Assembly (NCBI GenBank): GCA_021826835.1
Contig: JAKAYH010000108.1
Span: 1 to 7,323 of the forward strand
Direction: 5' to 3'
DNA: 7,323 bases
Source of the DNA: Thermoplasmata archaeon
GTDB lineage: Archaea; Thermoplasmatota; Thermoplasmata; Thermoplasmatales; Thermoplasmataceae
Positions within the stretch are counted from its first letter, which is position 1, and each line of letters opens with the position of its first letter. Below, piece by piece: positions 1-5,603 of this stretch. The position numbers and the translations under genes are program-made. The notes under the pieces were generated by a model. The model had not been told where the DNA came from and made no database searches. It was given only the letters and a program-made list of their open reading frames with translations.

Positions 1-409
1 GATCTAATGAAAGCATGCTCTGCCTTTCTGTACCGATTATGCTTTGTATTCCCGTAAAGTTTGGATCGGAGGATGCCGTTTTATTAACGGTATTTACATA
101 ATTGTACAAATTTCTAAAATCAGAGACACTTGCTATATTAGTATTCTGAGTAACAACTATTAATTCTGATGTAGAACCAGTACTTCCGGAACCAGCAGAT
201 GAATTAAAATATTGAGTAAGTTCATTTGAAGCCTTTTCAGACATAGAATTTGATGATCCAAAGCCGTTTTCGATGTTAAAATTCGTATTGGAAAATACCA
301 GCAATGCGCCGTAACTCATTAAAATCAATAAGACGATCCAAAATACTATTATTTTGCCGCTATTTTTTGAGACTTTTCTTCCTAACTTTTCAAAGGTGGA
401 TTCAAACAT
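1..409 (-). CDS. MMPL/RND-family membrane exporter, N-terminal part (runs off the window)
   Basis: Only the first 136 codons lie in the window. The protein starts MFESTFEKLGRKVSKNSGKI, a short basic amphipathic lead. One hydrophobic segment follows at about residues 19-40 (IIVFWIVLLILMSYGALLVF), then a Ser/Thr/Asn-rich non-cytoplasmic region from about residue 42. This is the usual start of MMPL/RND-superfamily transporters: TM1 followed by a large first external loop with the xxSexxS-type 'sxxaxxxl' stretch (here SSNSMSEKASNELTQYF). Family members use the proton gradient to export lipids, drugs or other small molecules; the substrate here cannot be told. The start ATG at 409 is the first in frame, and an A/T-rich TATA-like stretch lies about 26 bp upstream (431-440), consistent with leaderless transcription. 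The gene is divergent from the tRNA. The missing C-terminus prevents a firmer subfamily call. Confidence 0.7.
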   Translation of the reverse strand, partial: MFESTFEKLGRKVSKNSGKIIVFWIVLLILMSYGALLVFSNTNFNIENGFGSSNSMSEKASNELTQYFNSSAGSGSTGSTSELIVVTQNTNIASVSDFRNLYNYVNTVNKTASSDPNFTGIQSIIGTERQSMLSLD

Positions 410-430
410 TGCTACCCGATTTACTTAACG

Positions 431-440
431 TATTAATGTT
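431..440 (-). promoter_or_regulatory. Possible TATA box for the MMPL-type gene
   Basis: On the minus strand AACATTAATA is centred about 26 bp upstream of the ATG at 409, the distance expected for an archaeal TATA box driving a leaderless mRNA. The surrounding DNA is very A/T-rich, so the assignment rests on spacing only. Confidence 0.3.
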
Positions 441-595
441 TTATTAGATAAATTATTTAGAATCTGCAGCCTTACTTCATTATTGAAAAAGTTTGTATTC
501 GCATATCAGTCGCTGCTTATTATAATATTCCTGCACTTACAGAACATATGCCAAAATACATTAATGACAACATAATTACACTTTTGATCGCAACT

Positions 596-680
596 GCGGA
601 GGTTGTCGAGTATGGTCAAAGGCGATGGATTCAGGGTCCATTCCCGCAGGGGTTCGCCGGTTCGAATCCGGCCCTCCGCA
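596..680 (+). tRNA. trnL-CAG: tRNA-Leu (anticodon CAG)
   Basis: A full class II cloverleaf folds by eye. The acceptor stem is GCGGAGG (596-602) with CCTCCGC (673-679). The D stem is GTC/GGC (605-607/621-623), with GG in the D loop. The anticodon stem is ATGGA/TCCAT (625-629/637-641), closing a 7-nt loop TTCAGGG with anticodon CAG at 632-634. A long variable arm (642-655) contains a CCC/GGG stem. The T stem is GCCGG/CCGGC around TTCGAAT (661-667), and A680 is the discriminator. The long variable arm plus CAG identifies leucine (codon CUG). No intron is present and the 3' CCA is not encoded, so CCA must be added by nucleotidyltransferase. A short T-run follows directly at 681-684 and probably serves as the terminator. 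Short ORFs read across this segment are artefacts. Confidence 0.96.
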
Positions 681-1066
681 TTTTGTATTATGGTAATTTT
701 CAGGATTGGCACAAATAAGTGTTGTCTAATTTATTTTTTACCTGTATATTTGGACTTTAAAATCTCTAAAGATTTCAAATTGCGTATTCGAGTTTCGCGC
801 AATTTTTTATATTTTAATGGTTGATCGCTTTCCAATTTATGTGCACTATAATTGTCAGGTTGTTGCCTTTTCTTTATATTAAAATTTTCACTATTTTAAT
901 CATACATTTGAATCTACTGAAATTTTATCTGTGCAAATGTTATGTTATACTCCACCGTGTTGAATATAATGTCTAAATAGATGTGGCGACCTCAAATTAA
1001 AGAAATTAATTTCCGATATGAATCATAAATTTTTTACTAGGTAAACAAGAAAATGGGGTAAATAAC
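681..1066. other. AT-rich intergenic region, no convincing gene
   Basis: This stretch follows the tRNA and contains no recognisable gene. One minus-strand reading frame without an ATG (731-895) stays open for 54 codons and would encode a Lys/Arg-rich peptide ending SKYTGKK. It may be the tail of a decayed gene or simply A-rich chance. A hairpin with a T-run lies at 777-808. Short A/T-only dyads occur at 994-1012 and 1065-1079. I searched for a second copy of the tRNA 3' end (an attachment-site repeat) and did not see one. Confidence 0.5.
777..808 (+). terminator. Hairpin followed by T-run
   Basis: AAATTGCG (777-784) and CGCAATTT (798-805) are perfect 8-bp complements around a 13-nt loop. The descending arm runs into six T residues (803-808). 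It looks like an intrinsic terminator on the plus strand, about 100 bp beyond the tRNA-Leu 3' end. Archaeal termination usually needs only a T-run, so the hairpin may be incidental, or it may mark the end of a small RNA read from the tRNA promoter. Confidence 0.3.
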
Positions 1067-1201
1067 TTAAATTTTAAGTATGATTTCGAAGGCAAATATT
1101 TCTTTGATATTCAGAACTTGAAACTTGCTTTGATCAAATTCTCCCAACGCTTCAGTTACTATTGAAGGATTATAATATACTCGCCTATTATGGCTTTTCA
1201 T
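1067..1201 (-). CDS. Doubtful small ORF (44 aa) overlapping the end of the HmoA-like gene
   Basis: An ATG at 1201 opens a 44-codon frame starting MKSHNRRVYYNPSIVTEALG and ending at TAA (1067-1069). It overlaps the last 14 bp of the upstream monooxygenase-fold gene in another frame. The nearby pncA-pncB junction also overlaps by 14 bp, so translational coupling is possible. The composition (Pro, Gly, Asp, Glu, Phe and Val spread evenly) is less A/T-driven than expected for junk. There is no clear Shine-Dalgarno sequence before the ATG, and I recognise no family. It could be a real small protein, the remnant of a longer gene, or chance. Confidence 0.3.
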   Translation of the reverse strand: MKSHNRRVYYNPSIVTEALGEFDQSKFQVLNIKEIFAFEIILKI

Positions 1202-1505
1202 TTATCTGGTCTGTATCCATTATAACTTCGTGAATTGTGAGGTGAGATTTACCATCAAACATCCCTTCCGGGATATCCCTCGAATGAGCTCTTTTAAAAT
1301 CTTCCGAATTAACCCACGCACGGAAATCGTCCATACTTCTCCAGAAAGTCATCACAATATACTCCTTCCCTTCTAATGGCTTTAAGATTTTGTTACTTAA
1401 AAATCCTGGAAATTTATCGATGTCCCCATTCCTCTTTTGAAAACGTTCCTCAAATTCTTTTCTGAATCCTTCATTTACGAGGATATGATTCTGAACTACA
1501 ATCAT
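1188..1505 (-). CDS. Antibiotic biosynthesis monooxygenase-fold protein, HmoA/IsdG-like (putative heme-degrading)
   Basis: About 105 residues when started at MIVVQNHILV. It is a single ABM (dimeric alpha/beta barrel) domain with the typical pattern: a first beta strand ending in Asn6, the helix GFRKEFEERF (13-22), FPGFL (32-36), and strand EYIVMTFWRS (48-57). Then come FRAWVNS and FKRAHS (61-75) and a final beta strand HLTIHEV (88-94). Asn6, Trp64 and His74 correspond in order and spacing to the Asn-Trp-His triad of IsdG/HmoA-type heme-degrading monooxygenases, so heme breakdown is the best guess. Other ABM proteins act on quinones or have unknown substrates. An upstream in-frame ATG at 1520 would add five residues. 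I prefer 1505 because a TATA-like element lies 26 bp upstream of it, giving a leaderless mRNA. The gene is divergent from the cyclophilin. Confidence 0.82.
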   Translation of the reverse strand: MIVVQNHILVNEGFRKEFEERFQKRNGDIDKFPGFLSNKILKPLEGKEYIVMTFWRSMDDFRAWVNSEDFKRAHSRDIPEGMFDGKSHLTIHEVIMDTDQINEKP

Positions 1506-1526
1506 AATTAAACAATACAACCTTAA

Positions 1527-1535
1527 TAATTAAAT
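1527..1535 (-). promoter_or_regulatory. TATA box of the HmoA-like gene
   Basis: On the minus strand ATTTAATTA is centred near 1531, 26 bp from the ATG at 1505. This spacing places transcription initiation at the start codon and is the reason to prefer that ATG over the one at 1520. The 8-bp palindrome ATACGTAT (1543-1550) lies just upstream and could be a binding site, but 8 bp is weak evidence. Confidence 0.5.
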
Positions 1536-1600
1536 TTGTCACATACGTATTTAGTAAAGTTAATCCGAGAATCTAGTTTGATCAATGTAAAGGAAAACCC

Positions 1601-1608
1601 TTTATAAC
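1601..1608 (+). promoter_or_regulatory. TATA box of the cyclophilin gene
   Basis: TTTATAAC, preceded by a purine-rich BRE-like stretch (GTAAAGGAAAA), is about 26-30 bp upstream of the ATG at 1635. This predicts a leaderless or nearly leaderless transcript. An ATG at 1621 is followed two codons later by TGA and probably lies upstream of the transcription start. Confidence 0.6.
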
Positions 1609-1634
1609 AAAGGAAACATAATGGCCTGATTATT

Positions 1635-2090
1635 ATGAAGACAGCTGTTTTTGAAACAACAATGGGAACTTTTCGTGTACAGCTTGACGAAGAAGAGATG
1701 CCAATAACTGCAGGCAATTTTATCAAACTGGCTGAAAAGGGATTTTATAATGGAACAATTTTTCATAGAGTAATAGATAATTTTATGGTGCAGGGTGGAG
1801 ATCCAACTGGAACTGGCATGGGTGGGCCTGGCTATACAATTAAAGATGAATTCTCGAAGAATAATCATAACAAAAAGGGCACAATCTCAATGGCTAATGC
1901 CGGACCCAATACAGGCGGTAGCCAGTTTTTTATAAACCTTGTAGACAACCTTTACCTTGATGGAAAGCACCCCGTATTTGGACATGTCGTTGAGGGAATG
2001 GAAGTGGTGCAAAAGATGGGCAAAGCCAAAACAAATAGAAATGATAAACCGTTAATAGACATTAAGATAATAAAATGCACAATTCAATGA
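1635..2090 (+). CDS. Cyclophilin-type peptidyl-prolyl cis-trans isomerase
   Basis: 151 residues, a single compact cytosolic cyclophilin domain with no signal peptide. It catalyses cis-trans isomerisation of Xaa-Pro bonds in protein folding. The signature blocks are all present. [15 protein letters not shown] (43-57) carries the catalytic Arg45 plus Phe50 and Gln53. [16 protein letters not shown] (85-100) carries Ala87, Asn88 and Phe99. [10 protein letters not shown] (107-116) carries His112. Tyr107 sits where human cyclophilin A has Trp121, a common change in prokaryotic cyclophilins that usually goes with weak cyclosporin binding. The start is fixed by the TATA box about 26-30 bp upstream and by the conserved beginning [13 protein letters not shown]. 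It is divergent from the HmoA-like gene and overlaps the pncB stop codon tail to tail by 7 bp. Confidence 0.95.
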   Translation: MKTAVFETTMGTFRVQLDEEEMPITAGNFIKLAEKGFYNGTIFHRVIDNFMVQGGDPTGTGMGGPGYTIKDEFSKNNHNKKGTISMANAGPNTGGSQFFINLVDNLYLDGKHPVFGHVVEGMEVVQKMGKAKTNRNDKPLIDIKIIKCTIQ

Positions 2091-3253
2091 ACTGCATTTA
2101 TTATCTCTATTGCGTGTGAAATGCATCTGTTTCGTGCCTCTGCGGATGAATCTGTTCTTTTCACTTTGCCATTTTCTATAAACTTTGTAAGCATTGATTC
2201 CATCTGGGACTCATGGCAAATAGATTTACTTCCATAAGGAACGATGATGATCTTATTACAGGTTTTGCACATCAAGACATCCTTTTTACCTGAGAATTTT
2301 CCCTTTTTTGACACAGGAATGTCCCCCACCTGAACTATATCCATTGCAAAGTCCTGGGTTTTTCCAGATGCTATTGATGTCCCTATGCCAAACGAATCGG
2401 CTCCAGCATCTTTCAACTCTTTAATCTGATCCTTTTTTATTCCACCAGAGACCATAATTTTGATTTTTTCGTGGCCTCGCAAATTAAGTTCCCATTTTAC
2501 TTCCCTTATTATTGCAGCAAAATTTCCCCTCCTAGAAGAATGCGTGTCCAATCTAATATAATCTATATCTGGGAACTTCTCTGCAACCTCAATAGCCTTA
2601 ATCTTTTCATCACCAAAGGTGTCAATGAGAAGCGTTCTTGACCCCTTCGGATAATTTTCATAAATATACTTCCAAGCTACATCCTCCCCGAGAAGTATTG
2701 CTATTGAATGCGGCATTGTGCCTATGGGTTTCAATCCTATTGCCTCGGCGCCCAAAATTCCAGATACTCCCGCTGCGCCTCCAATATAAGCAGCCCTGTC
2801 GATCATTGGCGAAATTGCAGGGTGCATCCTTCTTATACCGAACGAAAAAAATTCCTGAGGGTAACACTCTATGAATACTTTGGTTGCTTCAGTGCTGATT
2901 CCTGTAGATTGACAGAGCAATCCAAGAATTGCAGTCTCATATACCATAATTTCGGAGTATTTTCCCTCTATTATCATGAATGGTACTGGCCTTCCCATGC
3001 TATCTTTTGGAGAGATTATGGTCCCTTCTGGGATTGCCCACAGATCTATGGACTTATTTTCCATTAAATTTAGAACCTCATTTAGCCCACTAAAGGTTAC
3101 CCATTGCTCATTGGAGGAAAGAGTTACCTCCACTACGACCTTACCATCATAATTGGATCTGACCAGATTTTCATTTCGACTGAAGTATACGTCGCTAGCC
3201 CTTCCTTCCATTATGTCTTTTTCTGTTGCAATGTAAAATTTACTTTTCCACAT
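2084..3253 (-). CDS. pncB: Nicotinate phosphoribosyltransferase with C-terminal zinc-knuckle module
   Basis: 389 residues from the ATG at 3253. It makes nicotinate mononucleotide from nicotinate, PRPP and ATP in the NAD salvage (Preiss-Handler) pathway. Conserved blocks of the family: [10 protein letters not shown] (137-146), GTMPHS (178-183), LIDTFGDE (209-216), [11 protein letters not shown] (234-244), MVSGGI (267-272) and FGIGTS (288-293). The last three bind the phosphoribosyl pyrophosphate end. The C-terminus carries Cys329-x2-Cys332 and, 14 residues later, Cys346-His347, like the zinc-knuckle-like domain of the Thermoplasma acidophilum enzyme. The frame extends upstream to an ATG at 3286, but 3253 is preferred: GAGG lies 6 nt upstream, the overlap with pncA is only 14 bp, and the N-terminus then matches the Thermoplasma protein in length. 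It is last in the operon cysS-pncA-pncB, and its product acts directly after nicotinamidase. Confidence 0.94.
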   Translation of the reverse strand: MWKSKFYIATEKDIMEGRASDVYFSRNENLVRSNYDGKVVVEVTLSSNEQWVTFSGLNEVLNLMENKSIDLWAIPEGTIISPKDSMGRPVPFMIIEGKYSEIMVYETAILGLLCQSTGISTEATKVFIECYPQEFFSFGIRRMHPAISPMIDRAAYIGGAAGVSGILGAEAIGLKPIGTMPHSIAILLGEDVAWKYIYENYPKGSRTLLIDTFGDEKIKAIEVAEKFPDIDYIRLDTHSSRRGNFAAIIREVKWELNLRGHEKIKIMVSGGIKKDQIKELKDAGADSFGIGTSIASGKTQDFAMDIVQVGDIPVSKKGKFSGKKDVLMCKTCNKIIIVPYGSKSICHESQMESMLTKFIENGKVKRTDSSAEARNRCISHAIEIINAVH

Positions 3254-3809
3254 AATAATCCTCAAATTCTCTTTGATGTATGACATTTACTCCGTATAGC
3301 GATTTCATTCTCTCGATTGCATCCCCGTGTCTTTTTGGATCGATGCTGGTGCACAGATCTTCAATCAGGAAGATTTCGTATCCCCTGAAGAAAGCACCTG
3401 CCACAGTATGTTCCACACATATATCTGTGCTTATCCCACTTATATACAATCTTTTTACTTCTCTGGCTCTAAAATATCCGTCAAGATCAGAATCAAAAAA
3501 CGCGTCATAGTGCCTTTTAGAGATAAGCCTTGTCGGATATAGTTTCAGATCACCATATATTTCAGACCCAACTGTCCCTTCCAGACAGTGTTCCCCCCAG
3601 ATTTTGAATTCCGGATCATTACTTATGTGTGCATCTCTGGTCATCACAATTTCAATTTTACCCGCTACTTTGTTTATGGTTTCTTTAGTTTTTTCAGCAA
3701 TCTCAATTGCTTCCTCACTTCCAAATTTACCATTTACAAAATCGCCGACAAGATCAATGACCAGGAATGCGGATTTTTCATTCCTTAAACCATGAGACAT
3801 TATTTCCAT
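3240..3809 (-). CDS. pncA: Nicotinamidase (isochorismatase-like cysteine hydrolase)
   Basis: 189 residues. It hydrolyses nicotinamide to nicotinate and ammonia, supplying the next gene product, PncB. Isochorismatase-fold features are complete. Asp19 lies in FLVIDLVGDF, Lys98 in LISKRHYDAF, and the nucleophile Cys131 in GISTDICVEHTV form the Asp-Lys-Cys triad. Asp59 and His61 in TRDAH, plus His74 in WGEHCLEGT, match the metal-binding Asp-His-His set of archaeal nicotinamidases. That full metal site favours nicotinamidase over other family members, and the pncB neighbour makes it near certain. It overlaps the end of cysS by 32 bp (start 3809) or 23 bp (alternative ATG at 3800). GGAGG at 3813-3817 is only 3 nt from the first ATG and 12 nt from the second, so the start is uncertain by three residues. 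It overlaps pncB by 14 bp. Confidence 0.93.
   Translation of the reverse strand: MEIMSHGLRNEKSAFLVIDLVGDFVNGKFGSEEAIEIAEKTKETINKVAGKIEIVMTRDAHISNDPEFKIWGEHCLEGTVGSEIYGDLKLYPTRLISKRHYDAFFDSDLDGYFRAREVKRLYISGISTDICVEHTVAGAFFRGYEIFLIEDLCTSIDPKRHGDAIERMKSLYGVNVIHQREFEDYYVEK
3260..3263 (-). promoter_or_regulatory. Ribosome binding site of pncB inside pncA
   Basis: GAGG lies 6 nt upstream of the ATG at 3253, within the last codons of pncA. It supports the internal start of pncB over the longer frame from 3286 and suggests translational coupling with pncA. Confidence 0.65.
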
Positions 3810-5139
3810 TGTCCTCCACCACTATCCCTGACTTCATGAGGGCACTTCTGATCTGATCAGATTCACTATACATCTTCTTTTCCTTTAATGTTCTTCTAAG
3901 TTCCAACAGCCTATCTATGCTCTCTGGTTTCATATGTACATCGTTTTTATTACCAACAATTCCTAAGACGTTCTGTCCCATTTCAAAAGCCTCTCTAACT
4001 ATTCTGATTTCTTCTGGTTCCAGATCATTATGTTTGAAAATTTCGGAGGCCAGTTCTCCCAGAGTTACCAGCGCCATCCTTGTATTGAAATTATCGTCAA
4101 GATACTCTAAAAGAGTCTTAAAAAAATTTGATGCCCCCAACTTTTCATTTCCCTCTGGCATACTATTAACCCTTTCATAGGCATGGTTGAGGTACATTAC
4201 GTTCTGTGCTGATTGATCCATAAGACTCCAGGAAAAGTCCATTTCAGAGGAATAGTTGGACGAGAGAAAGGCGTATCTGATGACCTCCTTTGAATACTTT
4301 CCCAGTAATTTTCTTGCTGAAATTCCATTATTAAGTGATTTGGACATTTTCTCTCCGTTGATCCTTATAATTCCTGAGTAAGTCCAGGTTCTGCATACGT
4401 TCGAATTTCCCTTTGAACATCTCAGCAAAGCCAACTCTGATTCATTATGAGGAAACTTGAGATCAGCACCCGCCCCATGAATATCCAGTACAGAACCTAT
4501 ATATCTTCTAATGATGGCGCTGTCCTCGATGTGCCATCCCGGTCTTCCGTCACCCCATGGAGATTTCCAGAAAGGCTCTCCTGGTTTTTTAAACTTCCAC
4601 AGGACAAAGTCCCTTGGATCCTCCTTCAAATCTGAAACCTGTGCCCTTTTGCCAGATAGTTGCTTCTCAGGGATCTGTTTGGAAAGAACTCCGTAACTCC
4701 TGTCCATCCATACCCTAAAATACAGGCCATCGGGTAAGCGATACACATAACCCCTTCTCTCCAGCATCTTAATCATAGTGATAATATCCGCCATCGATTT
4801 GGTTGCCTTGGCATAAAAACTCACAGAGTCGATCCCAGCCCTGCCCATTATGGATGTGTATTCCTTTGTATATTTTTCTGAAAGTTCGAGGGCATCCTCC
4901 TTTAACTCGATTGCCTTATTTATAATTTTATCATCCATATCCGTAATGTTTTGAATGTAAAGGACCGAAAAACCGGAATACCTTAAATATTTGACCAGTG
5001 CATCGTATACGATGTAAGTTTTTAGATGGCCTAAATGGGGCGTATCGTAAACAGTAGGACCGCAAACATATACCTTAATTGTCTTTGTCTTATTTTTAAA
5101 AACAGTATATTTCCCTGTGAGTTCATTCCAGATTCTCAT
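3778..5139 (-). CDS. cysS: Cysteinyl-tRNA synthetase
   Basis: 453 residues, the normal length for the class I enzyme that charges tRNA-Cys. Motifs in order: VYVCGPTVYD (23-32) with zinc-ligand Cys26; the HIGH motif as PHLGH (34-38); NITDMDDK (64-71); GRPGWHIEDSA (198-208); DIHGAGADLKFPHNESE (219-235) with His231 and Glu235; KMSKS (264-268); and the helical C-terminal domain ending in the usual DQIRSALMKSGIVVED pattern. Residue 206 is Asp where other CysRS have the zinc-ligand Cys (WHIEC). The other three ligands, Cys26, His231 and Glu235, are kept. The start ATG at 5139 gives the standard N-terminus. A TATA-like TTTAAAATA at 5186-5194 would give a leader of roughly 25 nt, and TTAAA at 5161-5165 would give a leaderless start. 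It is first gene of the operon with pncA and pncB. Confidence 0.96.
   Translation of the reverse strand: MRIWNELTGKYTVFKNKTKTIKVYVCGPTVYDTPHLGHLKTYIVYDALVKYLRYSGFSVLYIQNITDMDDKIINKAIELKEDALELSEKYTKEYTSIMGRAGIDSVSFYAKATKSMADIITMIKMLERRGYVYRLPDGLYFRVWMDRSYGVLSKQIPEKQLSGKRAQVSDLKEDPRDFVLWKFKKPGEPFWKSPWGDGRPGWHIEDSAIIRRYIGSVLDIHGAGADLKFPHNESELALLRCSKGNSNVCRTWTYSGIIRINGEKMSKSLNNGISARKLLGKYSKEVIRYAFLSSNYSSEMDFSWSLMDQSAQNVMYLNHAYERVNSMPEGNEKLGASNFFKTLLEYLDDNFNTRMALVTLGELASEIFKHNDLEPEEIRIVREAFEMGQNVLGIVGNKNDVHMKPESIDRLLELRRTLKEKKMYSESDQIRSALMKSGIVVEDNGNNVSWFKE
3813..3817 (-). promoter_or_regulatory. Shine-Dalgarno sequence of pncA inside cysS
   Basis: GGAGG (within GGTGGAGG) in the cysS coding sequence lies 3 nt before the ATG at 3809 and 12 nt before the in-frame ATG at 3800. 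Neither spacing is ideal, which is why the pncA start is ambiguous by three residues. It supports internal, coupled initiation from the cysS transcript. Confidence 0.5.
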
Positions 5140-5185
5140 GCATGAGTATTACTATATGAGTTTAAGAGAGTTTCTATGTAAGTAT

Positions 5186-5194
5186 TATTTTAAA
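5186..5194 (-). promoter_or_regulatory. Possible TATA box of the cysS-pncA-pncB operon
   Basis: On the minus strand TTTAAAATA is the best TATA-like element upstream of cysS. It predicts a transcript start near 5164 and a short leader without a Shine-Dalgarno sequence. The closer TTAAA at 5161-5165 fits a leaderless start equally well, so the choice is open. Confidence 0.35.
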
Positions 5195-5243
5195 GCTTAA
5201 ATTTACAGTTCAGATCAAAAATACCATTTTCTGGTGGAATAAT

Positions 5244-5468
5244 TTGAACCCTTATGATAATTATCCGGAATATGTCCCTACTTCAAATGCCGTACCCATA
5301 TGTTTCATAGGATTGGCCAATAATAAAGGAATGAAAAGTATAAAGATCCTTAAAACAGATATGAATCAGACAACTAAAAAGGAATTAAGGAACACATTTG
5401 TTGCAGGAGAACATGGGGATATCGTGAGAGAGAAATACCATCATATAGGAAGCTTAAATACGCAATAA
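5244..5468 (+). pseudogene. Relic of a malate/lactate dehydrogenase (central fragment)
   Basis: A 74-codon frame, openable only from TTG at 5244. It begins NPYD, has a hydrophobic FIG at residues 21-23 and the diagnostic FVAGEHGD at 52-59, then ...HHIGSL. In malate/lactate dehydrogenases NP(V/A)D is followed by (V)IG about 21 residues later and by the GEHGD/GGHGD loop, with the catalytic His, 53 residues later. Here the NP-to-GEHGD distance is exactly 53 residues. The intervening D-S-x-R-F-R motif with catalytic Asp and Arg is gone (GMKSIK instead), the N-terminal Rossmann domain is absent, and the frame stops shortly after GEHGD. The frame stays open upstream only to 5166, where the cysS promoter region begins. 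I read it as a decayed, truncated gene rather than a working small protein. Confidence 0.6.
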
Positions 5469-5517
5469 ATCGCCCCTACAACAGAATTGATACATATTCT
5501 TGTGGGCCGCAAAACAT

Positions 5518-5568
5518 TCCCTCCGAAATAGTGAATAAGTTATTCTCGTAGATGTTTCTACAGAGGGA
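5518..5568. repeat. Nested inverted repeats between the dehydrogenase relic and the hydrolase gene
   Basis: The outer complement is TCCCTC (5518-5523) with GAGGGA (5563-5568). It encloses the dyad GAATAA-g-TTATTC (5533-5545) and the hairpin GTAGA-tgtt-TCTAC (5548-5561). As RNA this could form a three-way junction; as DNA the 13-bp dyad looks operator-like. It lies 3' of the leftward hydrolase gene and 3' of the relic, so a role in transcript ends is possible. Stems are short and the function is unknown. Confidence 0.35.
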
Positions 5569-5603
5569 GAGTAATCATCAGTGATATAGAAAAATTAAAG
5601 TGA

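Noticed and set aside
506..824. ORFs of about 70 codons on both strands over 506-824
   Set aside because: They read across the tRNA-Leu gene, and their most protein-like parts are translations of the tRNA itself.
731..895. Minus-strand 54-codon Lys/Arg-rich open frame
   Set aside because: It has no ATG, and poly-A-biased composition explains the lysines; a frame this long is not unexpected in such AT-rich DNA. Homology in relatives would change this.
596..1066. tRNA-Leu as an integration site with a decayed mobile element in the empty region behind it
   Set aside because: The setting is typical, but I found no direct repeat of the tRNA 3' end, no integrase motif and no recognisable element gene.
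2638..3067. ORFs within pncB on both strands (for example 2708-3067 +)
   Set aside because: They are shadows of the strongly supported pncB reading frame.
3254..3286. Longer pncB from the ATG at 3286
   Set aside because: The extra 11 residues lie inside pncA and lack a ribosome binding site, whereas the ATG at 3253 has GAGG at 6 nt and yields the family-like N-terminus.
3917..4180. Plus-strand ORF inside cysS
   Set aside because: It is antisense to conserved CysRS coding sequence, with no motif of its own.
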